Below are positions 63,060 to 64,000 of a stretch of DNA of 64,000 bases, in pieces. Numbering within the stretch: position 1 is the stretch's first letter; the number at the start of each line of letters is the position of its first letter. The translations under genes were made by a program, and so were the position numbers. The notes beneath the pieces were generated by a model that saw nothing but the letters and a program-made list of their open reading frames with translations, did no database searches and was not told the origin of the DNA. Source of the DNA: DASPUH01 sp964518505 (lineage in GTDB: Bacteria > Chloroflexota > Limnocylindria > Limnocylindrales > CSP1-4). The stretch lies in the NCBI GenBank assembly GCA_964518505.1, contig CAZFGT010000006.1, positions 1 to 64,000 on the forward strand. The letters are read 5' to 3'.

Positions 63060-64000
63060 ATGCAGATCCGCGTCGTCACCAGTCAACCCTGGGAGGTCGC
63101 CGCCGACCTGCTCGTCGTGCCCTTCCCCGAGGGCGGGCCCACCGACGAGGCGTTCGTCGAGCTGGACCGACGGCTCGGCGGGACCCTCGCGGCCTACCGT
63201 CGCGTCGGTGAGCTGTCGGGCGAGCCGTATGAGACCGCCCTCGTGCGGCGCCCGGACGGCCCTGCCGACCAGGGCCTGGCGGCGGAGTGGGTCCTGGCCA
63301 TCGGCAGCGGCGATGTCGACGGCGTCGACCGGCAGCGGATCCTGCGGCTGGGGGCGGCCATCCAGCGGCGCCTCGCCGGTCGCAGCATCGGCAGCATGGC
63401 CGTCTGGCTGCGTCAGGGACTCGCCGGCGGCCCCGGCCTGGAACCCAATGAGGTGGCTCTCCTGCTGACGCGTGGCCTGGTCGAGGGCGGCTACGACCCG
63501 GCGGCCATCTACCGCGGCCCGGGCAAGGACACCCCACCGGTGCTCAAGGAGGTCGTGCTGGTCGCCCCGGAATTCGATCGTGGCGACCTGGCCGCCGCGG
63601 CCGAGCGCGGCCGGATCATCGGCGAAGGCAGCAACCGGGCCCGCACGCTGGCCCAGCGCGCCAGCAACGACGTCAGCCCGGAGGTCCTTGCTGACGAAGC
63701 GACGGCCATCGCCAAGGAGGCCGGCCTGACCATCGAGGTGCTGAATCCCAAGCAGGCCGAGAAGGCCGGCCTGGGTCTCTTCCTGGCCGTCGGCAAGGGC
63801 TCCCACAACCCGCCCCGCTTCATCGTCCTGCGGGCGGGCGAGGCCGGCAAGACGGATGCCCGCGGGCGCCTGCTGGCCATGGTCGGCAAGGGCGTGACGT
63901 TCGACTCGGGCGGCATCAGCATCAAGCCGGCCGACCGCATGGACGAGATGAAGATGGACAAGACCGGTGCGTGCACGGTGATCGTGGCCATCGCCACGGC
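63060..64000 (+). CDS. pepA: Leucyl aminopeptidase (M17), N-terminal and central part
   Basis: About 313 codons are in the window; the gene runs past the right edge. The N-terminal M17 domain leads to the catalytic start: VGKGVTFDSGGISIKPA and MDEMKMDKTGA carry the Lys, Asp and Lys/Asp metal ligands of a two-zinc aminopeptidase. It would trim N-terminal residues from cytosolic peptides. GAAGGAGGA precedes the ATG at 63060. Confidence 0.92.
   Translation, partial: MQIRVVTSQPWEVAADLLVVPFPEGGPTDEAFVELDRRLGGTLAAYRRVGELSGEPYETALVRRPDGPADQGLAAEWVLAIGSGDVDGVDRQRILRLGAAIQRRLAGRSIGSMAVWLRQGLAGGPGLEPNEVALLLTRGLVEGGYDPAAIYRGPGKDTPPVLKEVVLVAPEFDRGDLAAAAERGRIIGEGSNRARTLAQRASNDVSPEVLADEATAIAKEAGLTIEVLNPKQAEKAGLGLFLAVGKGSHNPPRFIVLRAGEAGKTDARGRLLAMVGKGVTFDSGGISIKPADRMDEMKMDKTGACTVIVAIAT

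Overview
The window is about 70% G+C and densely coded on both strands, with about 55 genes and no rRNA or tRNA that I could see. It looks like chromosomal sequence of a free-living, high-G+C, probably aerobic bacterium. A B12-dependent ribonucleotide reductase, flavin-dependent thymidylate synthase ThyX, CcsB-type cytochrome c assembly, a PAC2 protein and a DUF885 protein, together with very common leaderless genes, fit Chloroflexota (Limnocylindria/Ellin6529-like) best; Actinomycetota is the alternative. A 100-N scaffold gap (6556-6655) inside tandem repeats suggests a draft or metagenome assembly.

Layout. 1-10 kb: tip of a sugar-nucleotidyltransferase gene, an MgtE-N/CBS/PRC-barrel protein, a three-GAF diguanylate cyclase, a PolX-type polymerase with PHP domain, an alpha/beta hydrolase, the repeat/gap region, a membrane protein and a GGDEF-EAL protein. 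10-20 kb: an acidic-tailed TPR protein, a large degenerate DNA-methylase-like protein, a DUF885 protein, a class III aminotransferase, MscS, acetyl-CoA synthetase and a hypothetical. 20-27.7 kb: a CpaE/MinD-like ATPase paired with a coiled-coil protein, two membrane proteins, moaA, purine nucleoside phosphorylase and thyX, with two unusual intergenic regions. 27.8-38.8 kb: a polar amino acid ABC importer, tag, an MFS pump, an S41 protease homologue, a GNAT enzyme, a GIY-YIG-GreA fusion, another MFS protein, a GT87-like membrane protein and a J-domain protein. 38.7-44.8 kb: a minus-strand cluster of adaptor, ATPase, MacB-like permease, Gly-rich exported protein, response regulator and histidine kinase. 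44.9-53.8 kb: DEAD-box helicase, zinc-ribbon protein, acyltransferase-3/SGNH protein, drug MFS, small membrane protein, HhH-GPD protein, TIGR01777 epimerase, DCC thioredoxin-fold protein and PAC2 protein. 53.9-64 kb: nrdJ with a likely NrdR-controlled promoter, zinc metallopeptidase, ccsB and a zinc-ribbon membrane protein, a HAD phosphatase, adenosine deaminase, an exported helical protein and the start of leucyl aminopeptidase.

How the genes work together. Nucleotide metabolism is spread across the window (nrdJ, thyX, adenosine deaminase, purine nucleoside phosphorylase). Cyclic-di-GMP turnover is represented by one cyclase and one dual-domain protein. The two-component system beside the tripartite efflux cluster probably controls envelope export. 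Roughly half of the genes begin 6-8 nt after a TANNNT or CANNNT -10 element, so leaderless translation appears to be a main initiation mode; the rest use GGAGG-type sites or stop/start overlaps.

The least explained items are the GIY-YIG-GreA fusion, the degenerate DUF1156-type methylase, the receiver-like/ParA ATPase with its coiled-coil partner, and intergenic repeat structures at 6.3-6.7, 25.1-25.5, 26.5-26.7 and 57.5-57.6 kb.
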